64,000 bases of DNA from Entoloma clypeatum (taxonomy: Eukaryota > Basidiomycota > Agaricomycetes > Agaricales > Entolomataceae), in NCBI GenBank assembly GCA_963565915.1, contig OY751488.1:1302001-1366000 (forward strand). The letters are read 5' to 3'. The translations under genes and the position numbers were made by a program. Below the pieces are notes generated by a model. That model was not told the origin of the DNA. It searched no databases and worked only from the letters and a program-made list of their open reading frames with translations. This document shows positions 19,101 to 30,088 of this stretch, one piece after another (position 1 is the stretch's first letter; every line of letters begins with the position of its first letter).

Positions 19101-20393
19101 CGAGAGCACTGCGCAGCCTATCAGGGTCGACAGGGCGCGCTTCGGCAGACTGAAAAGACTTATGAAATGCCTCACAGGTCTCAGCAGTCGTGGAGCAGGT
19201 CTCGCCATCGAAAATAATGGCCTCGGGGGAGGCATTCTTTCGTGGGCTGACCCAGGAGGTAAGGTCCCAAGGATGCTTGTTTTTGTTGGAGACTTCGTCG
19301 ATTTTCTTGTCAAAGAAGTTTCGTTTGGCGGTGCGGATGATTTTATGCATGGCGCGCCAGTCTTGGTCTGTCTTGCCCGAGTTGGAATAGGTGCGCCACC
19401 CGGCTTTACAGTCCTTATCCCACCAGCCCTTCGACCGGAACGAGTCCCGGGGAGAGCGAGAGAATTCGGTCCACTCAGCCAGGATGAGCTCCTGTACCTT
19501 CTGGGTAATACTAGTGATGTCCTCCCTAGTGGTTGTAACCGGGATAGGGATGGAGGCAATGGATTCCGTGAGTGCCGACAGGAAGTGAGTTTCCTCCTCC
19601 GAGTCTGGTACTATACGGTAGCGTTCCTTCGCGTTAATGAGGGGGGATCTGAGGAGGGTGATAATCGAACGGTGGTCCGACTCATCTGGGCTCCCAAGTT
19701 TGATGACCGAGTCTTTGTCCGTGTTAGGGAGGAAGACCAGGTCAATGATGGACGGGGTATTGTTGTTCTTAGGAAATGGGTAAACCCAGTCCTATGATGA
19801 ACAAGACCATGCGCGAATGTGAAGTCTGAAAGGAGAGATGCATTGTGGTTGTGGCGCATCACTTCGGGGTCCCATAGCGGCGAGGGGCAATTAAAATCGC
19901 TGCCTAGATACCGAATGGGAGGAAGGGATGTTCCAAGGGTGGCAAGGATGCGAATGGCCGTGCCCTGCGAATCCGAGTAAGCATTAATTAGGTTGATCTG
20001 GCCCTCGGGGACAGACAGCAAAATTAGGTTGACATCTCGATGACGGATGATGTCTGAGCGAAGTTTAGGTTTCATGGCGGTACGCCGTCTATGCACGTAA
20101 ACAATGGCGCGGGGTCGAAGATCCTCATCTATATTGGATGGGTCGAGGACAGGTTCTGAGTGGTGGAGGCACATCCAGTCTGGGTGGTTCGGCGGACCCA
20201 CAAGGGGCTCGCCGTCTTTACTCGTCATGGAGGCAACATGTCTAATGGTAGCCCATGGGGGCTCTTGCATGAAAATGATGTCGAGGTTATCTTTATGTTG
20301 CTCTAACATCGTTGACAGGAGAACGCTCTTTCGGTACATGTTCTGGGAGCGGATATGCAAACCCTCATGTTTATTCATAGTTGTACTTAACAT
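16171..20393 (-). pseudogene. LINE ORF2: APE endonuclease, reverse transcriptase, RNase H
   Basis: ORF2 would nick target DNA and prime reverse transcription there. It begins at ATG 20393, overlapping the end of ORF1. The APE domain shows MQEPPWA, SDFNCPSPLWD and SDHRSI. The RT has a GQGSALSPVL block and YVDD. RNase H follows (VTDAA, IHIFTDSVNAI), then a C-terminal CDCG...HVLYKC zinc-type motif. One base is missing near 19768-19775 (an A run before the NNNTPSIID block), which shifts the endonuclease tail. Beyond it the frame is open without interruption to 16171. The last 100 or so residues after the Cys/His motif look non-domain and may be a read-through extension. With a single frameshift the copy is recently inactivated. 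Confidence 0.93.
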
Positions 20394-22568
20394 ACTTCTA
20401 CGTCTGGTTGAATGCGGCGATTGTCTCGGTCAGCTGGGCGAGGACTAGGATTAGACTCAAAGAAGTGGGTGAAGTCCGCACTTACATTTGCTTCTTGATA
20501 ACGGCGCCAGATCCAATCAGGGTTGAACCGGCTTTTCCAGTACTTGCATACGCGATTGTCTGTGCAGTGGCTACCTTTGCAGTTGATGCAGCGTCCTGCA
20601 TGTTCACAGTCCTTGCCATCGGGGGTGGGGAGGACTGGGGGGTTTGCCTTGGCGTTCCCGCGGCAGCAGGAGGCGAGGGCTCGATGGAATTCGACGGTGT
20701 GGGGTTCACCGCAGATAGGGCAGAGTTTGCTCTTGAGAGGGCAGATCCGAGCGTTAGACGGATGGCCAAATCGCCAGCAGCGGTTGCATTGAGGCACTCC
20801 AACGTGCTTCTCGGCGGGGTTCAGGACGAGTCGGTAGGGTCCATACATTAAGGCCTTTCCGGCTAGGTTCTTGAGAACAAGACCCCCTTTGGAGTCTTCG
20901 ATGTCGAACCAGATGGTCCCGGTGCTAGACGACGGGGAGTTTCTGGCGAGGCGGGGCTTCGAGTTCTCGTAGTAGGAGAACTCGCGGGCAAAGGGAGCAG
21001 ACGACATTATGTCGGCGACCTGGCTCTCCGAGAGGGGAACGAGGCGGCCGGATTTTGGGTCGCGTTGCGGGGTGAGCCCGTAGTACGGGAAGTCGCAGAT
21101 TTTGAGACTCGATTTAGAGGTGGGTACCTCAACTCGAAGGTCAGTGTTGGGGGCCGAATGAGCGCTAGCGGCAAGCTTGGACTCGAAAAGGGCTTTGAAG
21201 ACTTTGAGGTCGTCCTCGTCGGGGACTTCGTCGGTCGCCAGGGAGAGGCCCCCCCGGTTTGACTCAACAGAAGTGACACGGATTGTCCTCTTTGCGTTGC
21301 CCAGATGGCCATTGATCTGGGTGAAGATAGTCTCCACCGCCCAGGGAAAGGGGGGGGAGGTGTAAACGGAGACGGATTTGCGAGACCGTCCTGACGTGGT
21401 GAATCGCTTCTGCTTCTTTCGGCGGGCCTGGGAAGCGGAAGGAGAGGTGGGCCTAATAGCAGCCGTGGCTTGCTGTAGGGCAATGGTGGTAGTGGCAGGG
21501 AACATCTTGGCCATGGCGACCAAGGTTTCCTGCTGCGACTCCGCGGCAGATTTGCGTTTTCTCGACGCAGTGGACCAGGGTTGGGCTGCAGCTACAACGG
21601 CAGGTGGGGGAGCCCACGCTGAGCCTGCAAGACCAGAGGGTTGTCGCTTCGCCGGGGGTGTGGGGACAGGGCGGGATAGGAGCTTGGCCTTCTCGCGAGC
21701 GAGGCGGCCGGACGCTCCAGCTGACGCAGACATGTGGGGTGTGGGTTTAGCTGTCTTCGGGAAGGAAGGTCGCTTCTTCTGGGGCGGCGGAGGTTTGGGG
21801 TCCTTCGCTGCGACGATGTTTTCGGGAGCTGACGTGAACGCCGACACCCCAGGGATCTTGACGAGGCGATCAATTAAGATGCCCAGTCCAGTGAGACGAA
21901 CACCGGAGGGGTCATCCCCTTCGGCATATTCGGTGAGCGCTCCGACATCCGCAAGGGTGTGGATGAGGGAGGCTGTAGCGGTGCATAGCTGGTCTGCAGT
22001 GGATTGGTCAATTGACCGGCGTTGAGATGCGGTCCAGGTGACCAGATCTCGTACGGAGGCAACGGAAGCGAGGGCGGCGTTGAAGTCAGACGACAACGTG
22101 TCCGCGGAACCTTGCAACATGCAGGGGCCTGCAAGTTCGCTGTTGTAGCCTAGGGTTGCCGGCATGCTGGGGGTGTCGACGGTCATGGGAACGTCAATGC
22201 GAGCAGCAGGGGCAGGGGGGGGGAGGGCGTTCCGAGCTATCAGAGTCATCTGAGGTGGGGGATGCAGGGCGAGGGGTAACAGACCCAGCGGATCCCATAG
22301 AGATGTTGCTGCCCTGGGGTGAGGAGGGACGAGCGGAGGGCGCCTTTTTCTTGTATCGGCTGCCAGGGGGGCCAACAGGAGCAAGGGCGGATGTCGGTGC
22401 GGCAGCAGCCATGGCGGCTACCGTAGACGCAGTGGAGTAAGGACCTGTCGTTGCAGAGGCTCCCACAGGAACAGTGGGGGTTGCAGACCAGTCGGCTTTC
22501 TGAGATGTGGACGACCTCATTTGAGGAGGAGGTCTCGGGTTGTCAGAGGGGATCGGCTTTGGAGCCAT
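20387..22568 (-). pseudogene. LINE ORF1: nucleic-acid-binding gag-like protein with CCHC knuckles
   Basis: ORF1 starts best at ATG 22568 (MAPKPIPSD). A one-base indel in a C run around 22209-22220 moves the reading into the long frame that ends at 20387. The N-terminal half is Pro/Ala/Ser-rich and low in complexity. The middle holds a folded RNA-recognition-like region. The C-terminus carries cysteine/histidine arrays (CNRCWRFGH...C, CPICGEPH...H, CINCKGSHC) seen in ORF1 of fungal LINEs. The stop overlaps the ORF2 start in ATGTTAA, suggesting translation of ORF2 by termination-reinitiation. The paralogue at 44954-46240 has the same knuckles. Confidence 0.9.
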
Positions 22569-22710
22569 GTTGCAATGAGTCGAGTGTTTCGCCTAGAAGA
22601 GCGATAGCAGGAGGATCGGATGGTATGATGGAGCGGGGGAGCTCAACAACGAGAGAGATTGCAACCAGGATGTGGCTGTGCACATCGTGGTAACAAGTCA
22701 AGAAGCGGTG

Positions 22711-23231
22711 ACAAAAATGCTTTGTTTTGTCATTCGGTCAACAATAACAAGGATTGCATCAAAACCGCCAGAGGTCGGAAGTGTCTCGATGAAGTCCATG
22801 GATATGGAGTTCCATGGAAGGTTCGGAACTGGGAGTTGCTTCAGCATATCATAGGGCTTGTGGTGTTGAGGTTTAGAGTGCATGCAAGTGGTGCAGGATT
22901 TGCAGTACTTTTTGACAAAGTCTCGAACACCAGGCCAAGTATAATCTTGTTGAATGAGACTAACTGTCTTGTTCTGTCCGGGGTGTCCGGAGAGAATATG
23001 GTCGTGCTTGTTGCGGAGGGTGCGGAGCCAGAGGTTATCGGAGTTGGGGACGTAAATGCGACCACTATGACGGAGGAAACCGTCGGAGTCTACGGACCAG
23101 TGCAGTTTGGGCTCCTTGAGATGGTCGGCATAGATTGGGTCAGATGGGAGTGAACGGAGGATGTCGGAGTGCAACTGTTCAATGTCCATTATGACTGTGG
23201 CACGGAGAACAGGGGTGAACAACTCCATAGC
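22711..23231 (-). pseudogene. Gypsy X pol: integrase N-terminal zinc domain and start of core
   Basis: In frame with the upstream RNase H, this part encodes the H2C2 zinc module (LRNKHDHILSGHPGQNKT ... KYCKSCTTC) and the first catalytic Asp of the core (ISMDFIETLP), ending at the LINE target site. It is separated from RNase H by a TGA at 23232-23234. The core resumes at 16057 downward. In the uninterrupted copy at 49815-51155 this region is contiguous, which confirms the insertion point. Confidence 0.92.
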
Positions 23232-24536
23232 TCAGAGAGATGTGGACAGCTGTTCTTGGGAAAAGACTGGTCGGAAGTTGCTTGGATTTACCGACGCATA
23301 GTCGCTATTCCCCTCTTTGGGATAGATGTCCCATCGTCTAGTCAAAGAGTCCGGTTTGGTACCGAGACGTCCGGGGCGGAAGCGAATCAAGAGATTGAAC
23401 TGAGAGAGGAACTCGGACCACCGGGCTTGTCGGCGGGTGAGAACCTTTGTAGTGGCGAAGTACTCCAGGTTCTTGTGGTCCATGACAACGTCGATCGGAG
23501 CAGCAGAGCCTTCAAGGTAATGTCGCCATACCTTGAATGCTTCATGGATAGCGAGTAACTCCTTGTCATGCGTGTCGTAGTTGAGTTCCGGGGCGGTGAA
23601 GGTGCGGGAGTGGAACACTACTGGGTGTATCTCCTCGTCGGAGGTCCGGATGGACAAAATAGCACCAAGTGCGTAGTCGGAGGCATCCATCTCGATTATA
23701 ATAGATCGATCAGGAATCCAATGAGTGAGGACTGGTGCCTTGGTAAGAGCGAGCTTCAACTCGTTGAACGCACTCCGTGTGGAGTTGGAGAAATGGAACG
23801 GAGTACCCTTCCGGGTGAGTCAGGTGAGCGGAACAACAATGTCCGAATAACCGTGAATGAAACATCGATAGAAATTCGCGAATCCAAGGAAAGACTGTAC
23901 GTCCTTCACTTTTCGAGGTTCAGGCCACTCTTGAATGGTCTTCACCTTGGTTTCGGACATGCAGAGACCGGAGGGAGAAAGGATGAAACCAAGATATTCG
24001 ACTGTGTCAACAGAAAATTCGCACTTGTCGGAGCGGACGTAAAGTCCGTTCTTGCGGAGACGTCGGAGAACTTCCTTGACATCGTCGGGGTGCTTGGCGG
24101 GGTCGTCGGAGTAAATGAGAATGTCATTGAGGTAGACCACCACTGTAACATCGAGGAGGTCACTGAAGATATCATTCACAAATCGCTGAAAAGCGGCAGG
24201 GGCGTTGGATAGTCCGAAAGGCATAACAAGCCATTCAAATGATCCGTAACGAGTGTGGAAAGCGGTTTTCCATTCATCTCCATCGGCAATGTGGACAAGA
24301 TGATATGCATGCCGGAGATCGAGAGTGGTATAAACACGCGCTTTTCCGGCAGTGGAAAGGAGGTCGGAGATGAGCGGAAGAGGGTATTGATCCTTCTTGG
24401 TAACTTTGTTCAGGCCCCGATAGTCGACGCACAGGCGGAGGGAACCGTCCTTCTTTCGAACAAAGAGGACTGGAGCGCCGTGCGGAGAGCGAGAGGGGCG
24501 AATGAAACCAATGGCCAAATGTTTGTCTATGAAGCT
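23232..24536 (-). pseudogene. Gypsy X pol: reverse transcriptase and RNase H
   Basis: The RT reads [35 protein letters not shown], the LDLRHAYH block, [13 protein letters not shown] and a catalytic box YLND (normally YLDD), then LGFANFYR. RNase H follows with IEMDASDYALGAIL, YDTHDKELLAI and the DHKNLEYF block. Stops at 23820-23822 and 23232-23234 are in the same frame as gag and integrase. Each sits where gypsy relatives usually have Arg, so CGA to TGA is the simplest explanation. The changed catalytic box would also impair the enzyme. Confidence 0.92.
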
Positions 24537-26120
24537 TCACAGGGCAGATAGTTCGGATTGTGAAATGGAGTACATAGGGCCAATAGGGGGAGTCGATCTG
24601 TCTTCTAACTCGATGCGGAGGTCATACGGACGATGCGGAGCGAGGGTGTCTGCTTTTGTCTTGCTAAAAACATCGGCAAAATCGTGATATTCCTCTGGGA
24701 TATGGGAGAGGTCCGGAGGTTCCTCGGACATAGAAACGGATTGGGTGGAGATCGTGTGGTCGGAGAGGTGGATTCGGAAGGATTGGGCACCCGGAAGTTT
24801 GCAAGTGCGCACAAATGCGGCTGCATTTATCAATGCAATATTTGGGACAACATCCGGAGTAGCAGCGGGTGTGCCGGAGTCGGAGGTCGGAGTATCGGAA
24901 GAGGTCTGCGGAGGTAGCGGGGCTGACCTGGCAGAAGACGTCAAGGTCGGAGACTCCTTCAAGAGCTGTGGACGGAAAGTAATACTGCCCAATACCCAGT
25001 CAATCATAGGATTGTAGCGGGTGAGCCAGTTGTATCCAAGGACCATAGAACAGACGTGTCCAGCTTTGCCACAAAACATACAGAGGTTGTTGTCAAAACG
25101 GCGTTTGCGTTCCTCCGGAGTTAGCTTTCCATCTTTTCCGAGTTTGTCGGAGATGTCAGACTTGGGAGCGGAGGAAGGCTTCGACTGTTTGCCCTGGTTC
25201 TGTGTCTGCGGTTTGGCTTTGGAGTTTTTATCGGAGTTTGCGGAGGGGGTTTTAGCTTCGGATTTGTCGGATTTGGATGCGGACTTGTCAGAGCGGGACT
25301 TCTCGCGATGATGTTCCCAGTGGCGAGCATCAATAGTCTGTGCTAGCTCCCTAAGTGCTGGTAATGTGCTTGGCTTTGCTTGAGTCCCAAGGACATCTTT
25401 AATCCGCTCCGCCAACCTGGAGTAGTACTGGTGATGCAGGGCGGAGCTGTCCCAGTGCGTTTTGGCAGCAAGGCGTGTGAACTCGATATTATACTTGAGA
25501 ATATGTTGATTTTCGCGCATTTTGAGATTGTCTAGAGAGTCGGCAGCATCCGCAACGGGGTCAATGACCCCGAATTCCATGCGGAGTGTGCGGAGGAATG
25601 CGGACCAATCTTCATACCAGTCCGGGGGGTTGTCCGGGTCCGGTTCGATGATGAAATGCTCAAAATAATCGAGAGCTGTGCCTCGGAGGAAGGAGATGGC
25701 GAGAGTGATTTTGGCAGAGTCATCATCATACTCGGAGTTGTCGTGGAAGAACAATGTGCATTGGAGGATGAACTGATTCAGTTTCCGGGGATCGGAACCG
25801 TCGAAGGTGTCCGGATCCTTAGCCTTTTTGTGATGCTTGTGACCTTTGCTGTGTTTGAGTTCATTGGTCATTAAGAGGAAAGCATCCGCAAGGGCTTGTG
25901 GGCCGAAAATATTCTGAGGAGACGGGGGTGCGGATTCTATGGGGGAAGTGGGGATCGGAATATTATGTGGAGGTGTGATGGGCCGAAAACCCGGAGGTGT
26001 CGGAGTAGTCGGAGTTACAGGGGATAGTTCTGTTAAACGTTGTTCGACATTTTGTAGAACTTGTTGCCTAGAAGTGCCAGCTTCTGCAGCTTTTGCTGTC
26101 TTGGTGTTTCGGAGTGCCAT
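24537..26120 (-). pseudogene. Gypsy X gag with protease largely deleted
   Basis: The frame opens at ATG 26120, 40 bp inside the 5' LTR, and encodes a capsid region (LTNELKHSKGHKHHKK, FDGSDPRKLNQFILQ, the WYEDWSAFLRTLRMEFG block), a basic Ser/Lys-rich linker and the first part of a CCHC knuckle, CMFCGKAGHV. There the sequence jumps to SMVLGYNWLTRYNPMIDW, normally the end of the protease. The knuckle's last cysteine region and the whole active site of the protease are therefore missing by an in-frame deletion. The frame ends at TGA 24537-24539, just before the RT; the expected residue is Arg (CGA). Confidence 0.9.
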
Positions 26121-26160
26121 GACTAGCAGGAATCCAAAAACGGTTTGAGTTCGAATATAC

Positions 26161-26873
26161 TGTTAAGTAGGTGAAAAGTCGGAGCTTCGTCGGAGTCCAT
26201 CGGAGGTCGGACGTAGGACTGAGACCGGAGCGGAACTCCGGAAATGCGGAGGAACAACGAAGGGGAGGGACGTGGCTTCAACATATGTGTTGCGCCACCA
26301 TTTGTTGGATAAGGTGTCCCAATTTCAGGAGGTCGGAGGAGAGGTCAAAGGTGCGGAGGTCCTCGGAAAGATCTCGGTGAAAGACACGTTGACGTGGAAA
26401 TGGTCAGACGACGTCGGAGTTGTAACTCGGACACAGTACTGAGCTCGTCGAAGGGTAACAATGGAGGAAGAGCAGTAGATGAGGATGTCGTCGGCGTATT
26501 GTACCACAGCGAGGATCTCTGGCATGAACGGGGAGTAGAGGAGTGAACTTTGTTGATATTCGAACTGAGGAACTACAGGTATGGTACGAGCTTAAATACC
26601 TAAATGATATTACTTTACAGAGATGGTCGGAGTAGGTCCGGAGTTGTGGCGTAAGTTGCCAGCGACTGTAATGAACATCGGAGATGTCGGTCAACGGACC
26701 ATGCGGAAAAGGCGATGCATAAGTAAATGGGAATATGAATATGAAATGCATAAAGGCATGGAGTTATGAATATGAAATGCACGATGGCAACGTGCGGAGA
26801 TGCGGAGGTAATGGATGTCCGGAATGTCAGAGGAATATCGGAGTGGATCGGAGATTCGGAGACGGATATAACA
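26161..26873 (-). repeat. 5' LTR of gypsy X
   Basis: 713 bp, matching 13296-14008 with scattered, mainly C/T and G/A, differences. The base after it on the minus strand begins GTATATTCGAACTC, which is not a standard TGG-type primer-binding site. The primer is unclear. Confidence 0.94.
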
Positions 26874-27013
26874 GTGACTGCAAAAGCCATGGCTCCAGAA
26901 GCCGCGGTTCAGGGTCTTGGTTGGCTTGGTTCAGCTCTGAGACCACCTCGGACCGGCTTGAAGTCACCAAGCCGATGCCCCCCAGTCTTGTAACTATTTC
27001 AAATACCAAGTAA
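26874..27013 (-). repeat. SINE-like sequence, 5' part, split by gypsy X
   Basis: Continues the repeat at 13215-13295. It shares GGTTTGGCT/GGCTCAG-type text with the plus-strand copy at 29480-29725. I see no convincing A or B box. Confidence 0.35.
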
Positions 27014-27320
27014 TAGTCTATATATATATTACAGTACTGGGGAGGCAAAATCTGCCTGTGGTGATGGCAGCAGGGGGCCGCAGTGCATGCCATGCTCACA
27101 TGGCCCGCCGTGCTGCCGCATTTTGTCAGTGGTTTGCTGTGAGGTGAACAGCCCGCTGCTTACCTGTGTCAATGGTCAGCCCAGCCCCGCCCCCCATGCT
27201 TGGCACATGTCTGCGTATCCGGCCATCTCTCGTGCACGTTACGCCATTGCTCGCGTGTCTTGTCACATTTTGCGCTGTTGGTGGCGCATTCTTGTGCCTT
27301 GCCATTGTTGCCTGTCCCCG
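27014..27320. other. Gene-free GC-rich stretch left of the foldback array
   Basis: It contains TATATATATATTACAG near 27020 and GC-rich sequence that partly resembles the units of the neighbouring array. No supported gene. Confidence 0.4.
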
Positions 27321-28450
27321 CATGCCCCGCTTTTCTGGCATGTTTGGTCAGGGGGCAACAGAGGAGGGGGAGGGAGGGCCGGTGGCGTTTCACGCATGCC
27401 CCGCCATTCTGGCATGTTTGATCAGTGGTGTGACGTGGTGTGAATGGCTGAGTATTTACCTACCAGGGTCCCCCAGGGGCCTCATGTGAGCATAGGAAGG
27501 AGGCGGCAACAGAGGAGGGAGGGCCAGTGGCATTTCACGCATGCCCCCTGCCGTTCTGGTGTGTTTCATGAGCCAGGTGAGGCGGGCCCCCATGGGCCCT
27601 GTGTGAGGAGAGGGAGGAGGCGGCAACAGAGGAGGGGGAGAGAGGGGCGGAGTGGAGGGAGAAGGGGGAGTGGAGTGGTGGATGTTGTTCGACTTTCAGC
27701 CATTGCCATGGTCGGCAAGTTCTGATGTTTCATTGATCATATCAATCATCATCAGTGGCTGGGCTTGGCACCTGCCGAGTATATATCAACCAAGTCTTGC
27801 TCCATTACCTTGCTCCACTGTACTCCTCCCTCCACTGCACTCCCTCGTTGCCTCCTCCCTCCACTCCATCCCTCCCTCTTCTGTCTTTCCCTCCCTGCAA
27901 TATCACAAGGGCCACTGAGGCCCATGCTGGGTAAGCACCCCGCCTGCTGTGCCACATCATACCACTGACGAAACAGCCCGGAACGGCAGGGGGTGCGAGT
28001 GGAACTCCACTGGCTCTCCCATCGTTCATTGCCACTTCCTCCCTCTGCTCATATCGGGCTGACAGGTGACCCTGGTAAGTGACCACCCAGCCATGCATGC
28101 CATGTCACACCACTGACCAACCAAACATGCCAGAATGGCAGGGACAAGTGTGAAACACCACTGGCCCTCCCTCGCCGTCTTCCATTGCCCCCTGTTCCCT
28201 CTGTGCACATGAGGCCAATGGGGAACCTGGTAAGTGACCACCCAGCCATGCATGCCATGTCACACCACTAACCAAACCTGCTAGAACGGTGGGGGCACAC
28301 ATGAAACTCTTCCCTCTGCTACCCCCGTAGGTAGCTATTCAGCCATTCATGCCACGTCACCCAGATCAAACATGCCAGAACAGCAGGGGCGTGTGTGAAA
28401 CGCCACCAGCCCTTCCTCCCCCCTCCATTGCCCCCCTCCCTCTGCTCATA
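27321..28450. mobile_element. Foldback-type inverted array of about 150-bp subrepeats
   Basis: The left arm has units starting near 27327, 27402 and 27550 with TTCTGGCATGTTTGATCAGT. The right arm holds the reverse complement, ACCAAACATGCCAGAA, near 27971, 28118, 28271 and 28365. Each unit also includes a CACTGGCCCTCCCTC block and a CTCATGTG/CACATGAG block. The centre (about 27640-27960) is itself partly inverted: GGAGGCGGCAACAG versus CCTCCCTCCACTGC. This structure, inverted arms built of tandem subrepeats, is that of foldback elements. I could not define TSDs. Confidence 0.6.
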
Positions 28451-28621
28451 AAAGGGCCACGGGGGGGTCCAGATAGATAAGCCACGCACCTCCAATGGAT
28501 GTCAGATGACTGACACAATGCGCGAGAACCACGGGAGACACACAGCAAGCAAAGCAGGACACCAGAGAACAGCCACACACACATGCCACCAGACACCAGG
28601 ATGCGCGACGAACAGCAAGAA
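28451..28621. other. Gene-free flank before the solo LTR
   Basis: No ORF or repeat end that I can support. It ends with the left copy of the TSD AAGAA at 28617-28621. Confidence 0.5.
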
Positions 28622-29300
28622 TGTTAAGTAGGTGAAACGTCGGAGCTTCGTCGGAGTCCGTTGGAGGTCGGACGTAGGACTGAGACCGGAGTGGAACTCC
28701 AGAAATGCGGAGGAACAACGAAGAGGAGGGACATGGCTTCAACGTATGTGTTGCGCCGCCGTTTGTTGGATAAGGTGTCCCAATTTCAGGAGGTCAGAGG
28801 AGAGGTCGGAGGTGCAGAGGTCCTCGGAGAGATCTCGGTGAGAGACACATTGACGTGGAAGTGGTCGGACGACGTTGGAGTTGTGACTCGGACACAGTAC
28901 TGAGCTCGTTGAAGGGTAATGATGGAGGAAGAGCAGTAGATGAGGATGTCGTCGGCGTATTGTACCACGGCGAGGATCTCTGGCATGAACGGGGAGTAGG
29001 AGTGAACTTTGTTGATATTCAAACTGAGGAACTACAGGTATGGTACGAGCTTAAATACCTAAATGTGATTACTTTACGGAGATGGTCGGAGTAGGTCCGG
29101 AGTTGTGGCGTAAGTTGCCAGTGACTGTAATGAACATTGGAGATGTCGGTCAACGGACCATGCGGAAAAGGCGATGCATAAGTAAACGGGAATATGAATA
29201 TGAAATGCACGATGGAACATGCGGAGATGCGGAGGTAATGGATGTCCGGAATGTTGGAGGATGATCGGAGTGGATCGGAGATTCGGAGACGGATATAACA
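28622..29300 (-). repeat. Solo LTR of the gypsy X family
   Basis: 679 bp, homologous to the X LTRs from TGTTAAGTAGG to GGATATAACA (plus strand), flanked by the TSD AAGAA (28617-28621 and 29301-29305). It lacks one copy of a short internal duplication (the CATAAAGGCATGGAGTTATG region), which explains its shorter length. The intact TSD shows excision of an element by LTR-LTR recombination. Confidence 0.94.
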
Positions 29301-29480
29301 AAGAAACACCGCAACAGGAAGGGGGGCGTACCTGTGAGAAGAGCGAAAAAGGCGAGAGCGAGACAACTGGTGCAAGGCGCATGGAAACGGCACCACTGCA
29401 GGAGATGCCCGGCAACAAGGAGAAAGCGATGACACCATCTAACTTAAACATATGATAGTTTTATGTACTAGAACACCTGC
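29301..29480. other. Gene-free stretch
   Basis: Right flank of the solo LTR. No supported gene or repeat. Confidence 0.5.
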
Positions 29481-29725
29481 CATGTGTGGTGCCTGCTCAA
29501 GTTGGGCAGCACAGCTAAAGATACTGGCTCAAGCCGCCAGCTGCACCGAGACTGCTTCCAACCGTGGCTCAGAAAGTCAGAGCTTCTGAACCTCACAGTT
29601 TGGTTTGGCTTTGGCTTTGTCCAGTGCAGTTTTGGCTCAGGGCTGACTGGAGTCGGAACTGCAGCAACACTAGCCGGTATATAAATTGAGGTTTTTAAAA
29701 TAAAATAAAATAAAATAAAAATGGG
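29481..29725 (+). repeat. SINE-like element with (AAAAT)n tail
   Basis: It ends GCAGCAACACTAGCCGGTATA, then TAAATTGAGGTTTTT and five AAAAT units (about 29697-29720). The 3' word CCGGTATATAAATTG is shared with LINE ends in this window. No RT is present, so it would depend on a LINE. Confidence 0.5.
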
Positions 29726-30080
29726 TGGATGCATCGTTTCGACAGTGGATGATGTGCATCACACGCGCATCAAATGTGTCAAATACATGTAAACAAATCC
29801 CCAAAAACATCCCACATCTGTTTATTATGTCTACACAGGAACAAGTAAGGGTTTCTACTATATCAATTATGTAGGAGGGGATATATCTCACTCAATATGT
29901 ATTGTTTTTCTGAAATTTTGCCATGGATTTTAAGTTATAGAGGTGCCATGCTCTACAACAAATAATAGTAAACAATGCGCAAAATGCATTGCGCAGGCAC
30001 ACGTGGTGCCTTTCTCATGGCCTAATAATAGTTTGAAGTAATAGAACTACTTATGGGATATGTAATCACCTTCTGACACA
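29726..30080. other. AT-rich gene-free stretch
   Basis: No ORF of note. The last bases lead into the TSD of the MITE. Confidence 0.5.
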
Positions 30081-30088
30081 CTTTGTAT

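Larger units (their letters stand above)
16072..22710 (-). mobile_element. Full-length LINE (Tad1-like), two ORFs, inserted in gypsy X integrase
   Basis: The insertion runs from a 24-T tract (the poly(A) tail on the minus strand, 16072-16095) to 22710. It is flanked by a TSD of at least 14 bp, ACAAAAATGCTTTG, at 16058-16071 and 22711-22724. It has a short 5' leader (22569-22710), ORF1 with zinc knuckles, ORF2 with APE endonuclease, RT, RNase H and a C-terminal Cys/His motif, and a 75-bp 3' trailer. This layout matches the Tad1 clade of fungal LINEs. Both ORFs carry one frameshift, so it is close to but not fully intact. Confidence 0.95.
13296..26873 (-). mobile_element. Ty3/gypsy element X (chromodomain type) with antisense gene, interrupted by a LINE
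   Basis: Two 713-bp LTRs (13296-14008 and 26161-26873) are bounded by a perfect TSD, GTGAC (13291-13295 and 26874-26878). In element orientation (minus) the LTR reads TGTTATATCC to CCTACTTAACA. The order is 5' LTR (26873-26161), gag with a protease deletion, RT, RNase H, integrase (split by the LINE), chromodomain, antisense zinc-cluster gene, polypurine tract, 3' LTR. The LTRs differ at many, mostly transition, positions, so X is clearly older than the copia copies. Gag-pol has four or more stops. Confidence 0.95.

Noticed and set aside
17567..19797. Plus-strand ORFs of 259 and 278 codons inside the LINE
   Set aside because: They are antisense shadows of ORF2, whose domains are clear on the minus strand.
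26140..26160. Classical tRNA 3'-end primer-binding site for gypsy X
   Set aside because: Bases after the 5' LTR do not begin with TGG. A T-arm-like TTCGAAC word is too short to claim an internal primer.
27087..28302. Many ORFs of 60-118 codons on both strands
   Set aside because: They are produced by the subrepeats of the foldback array and repeat the same peptides.
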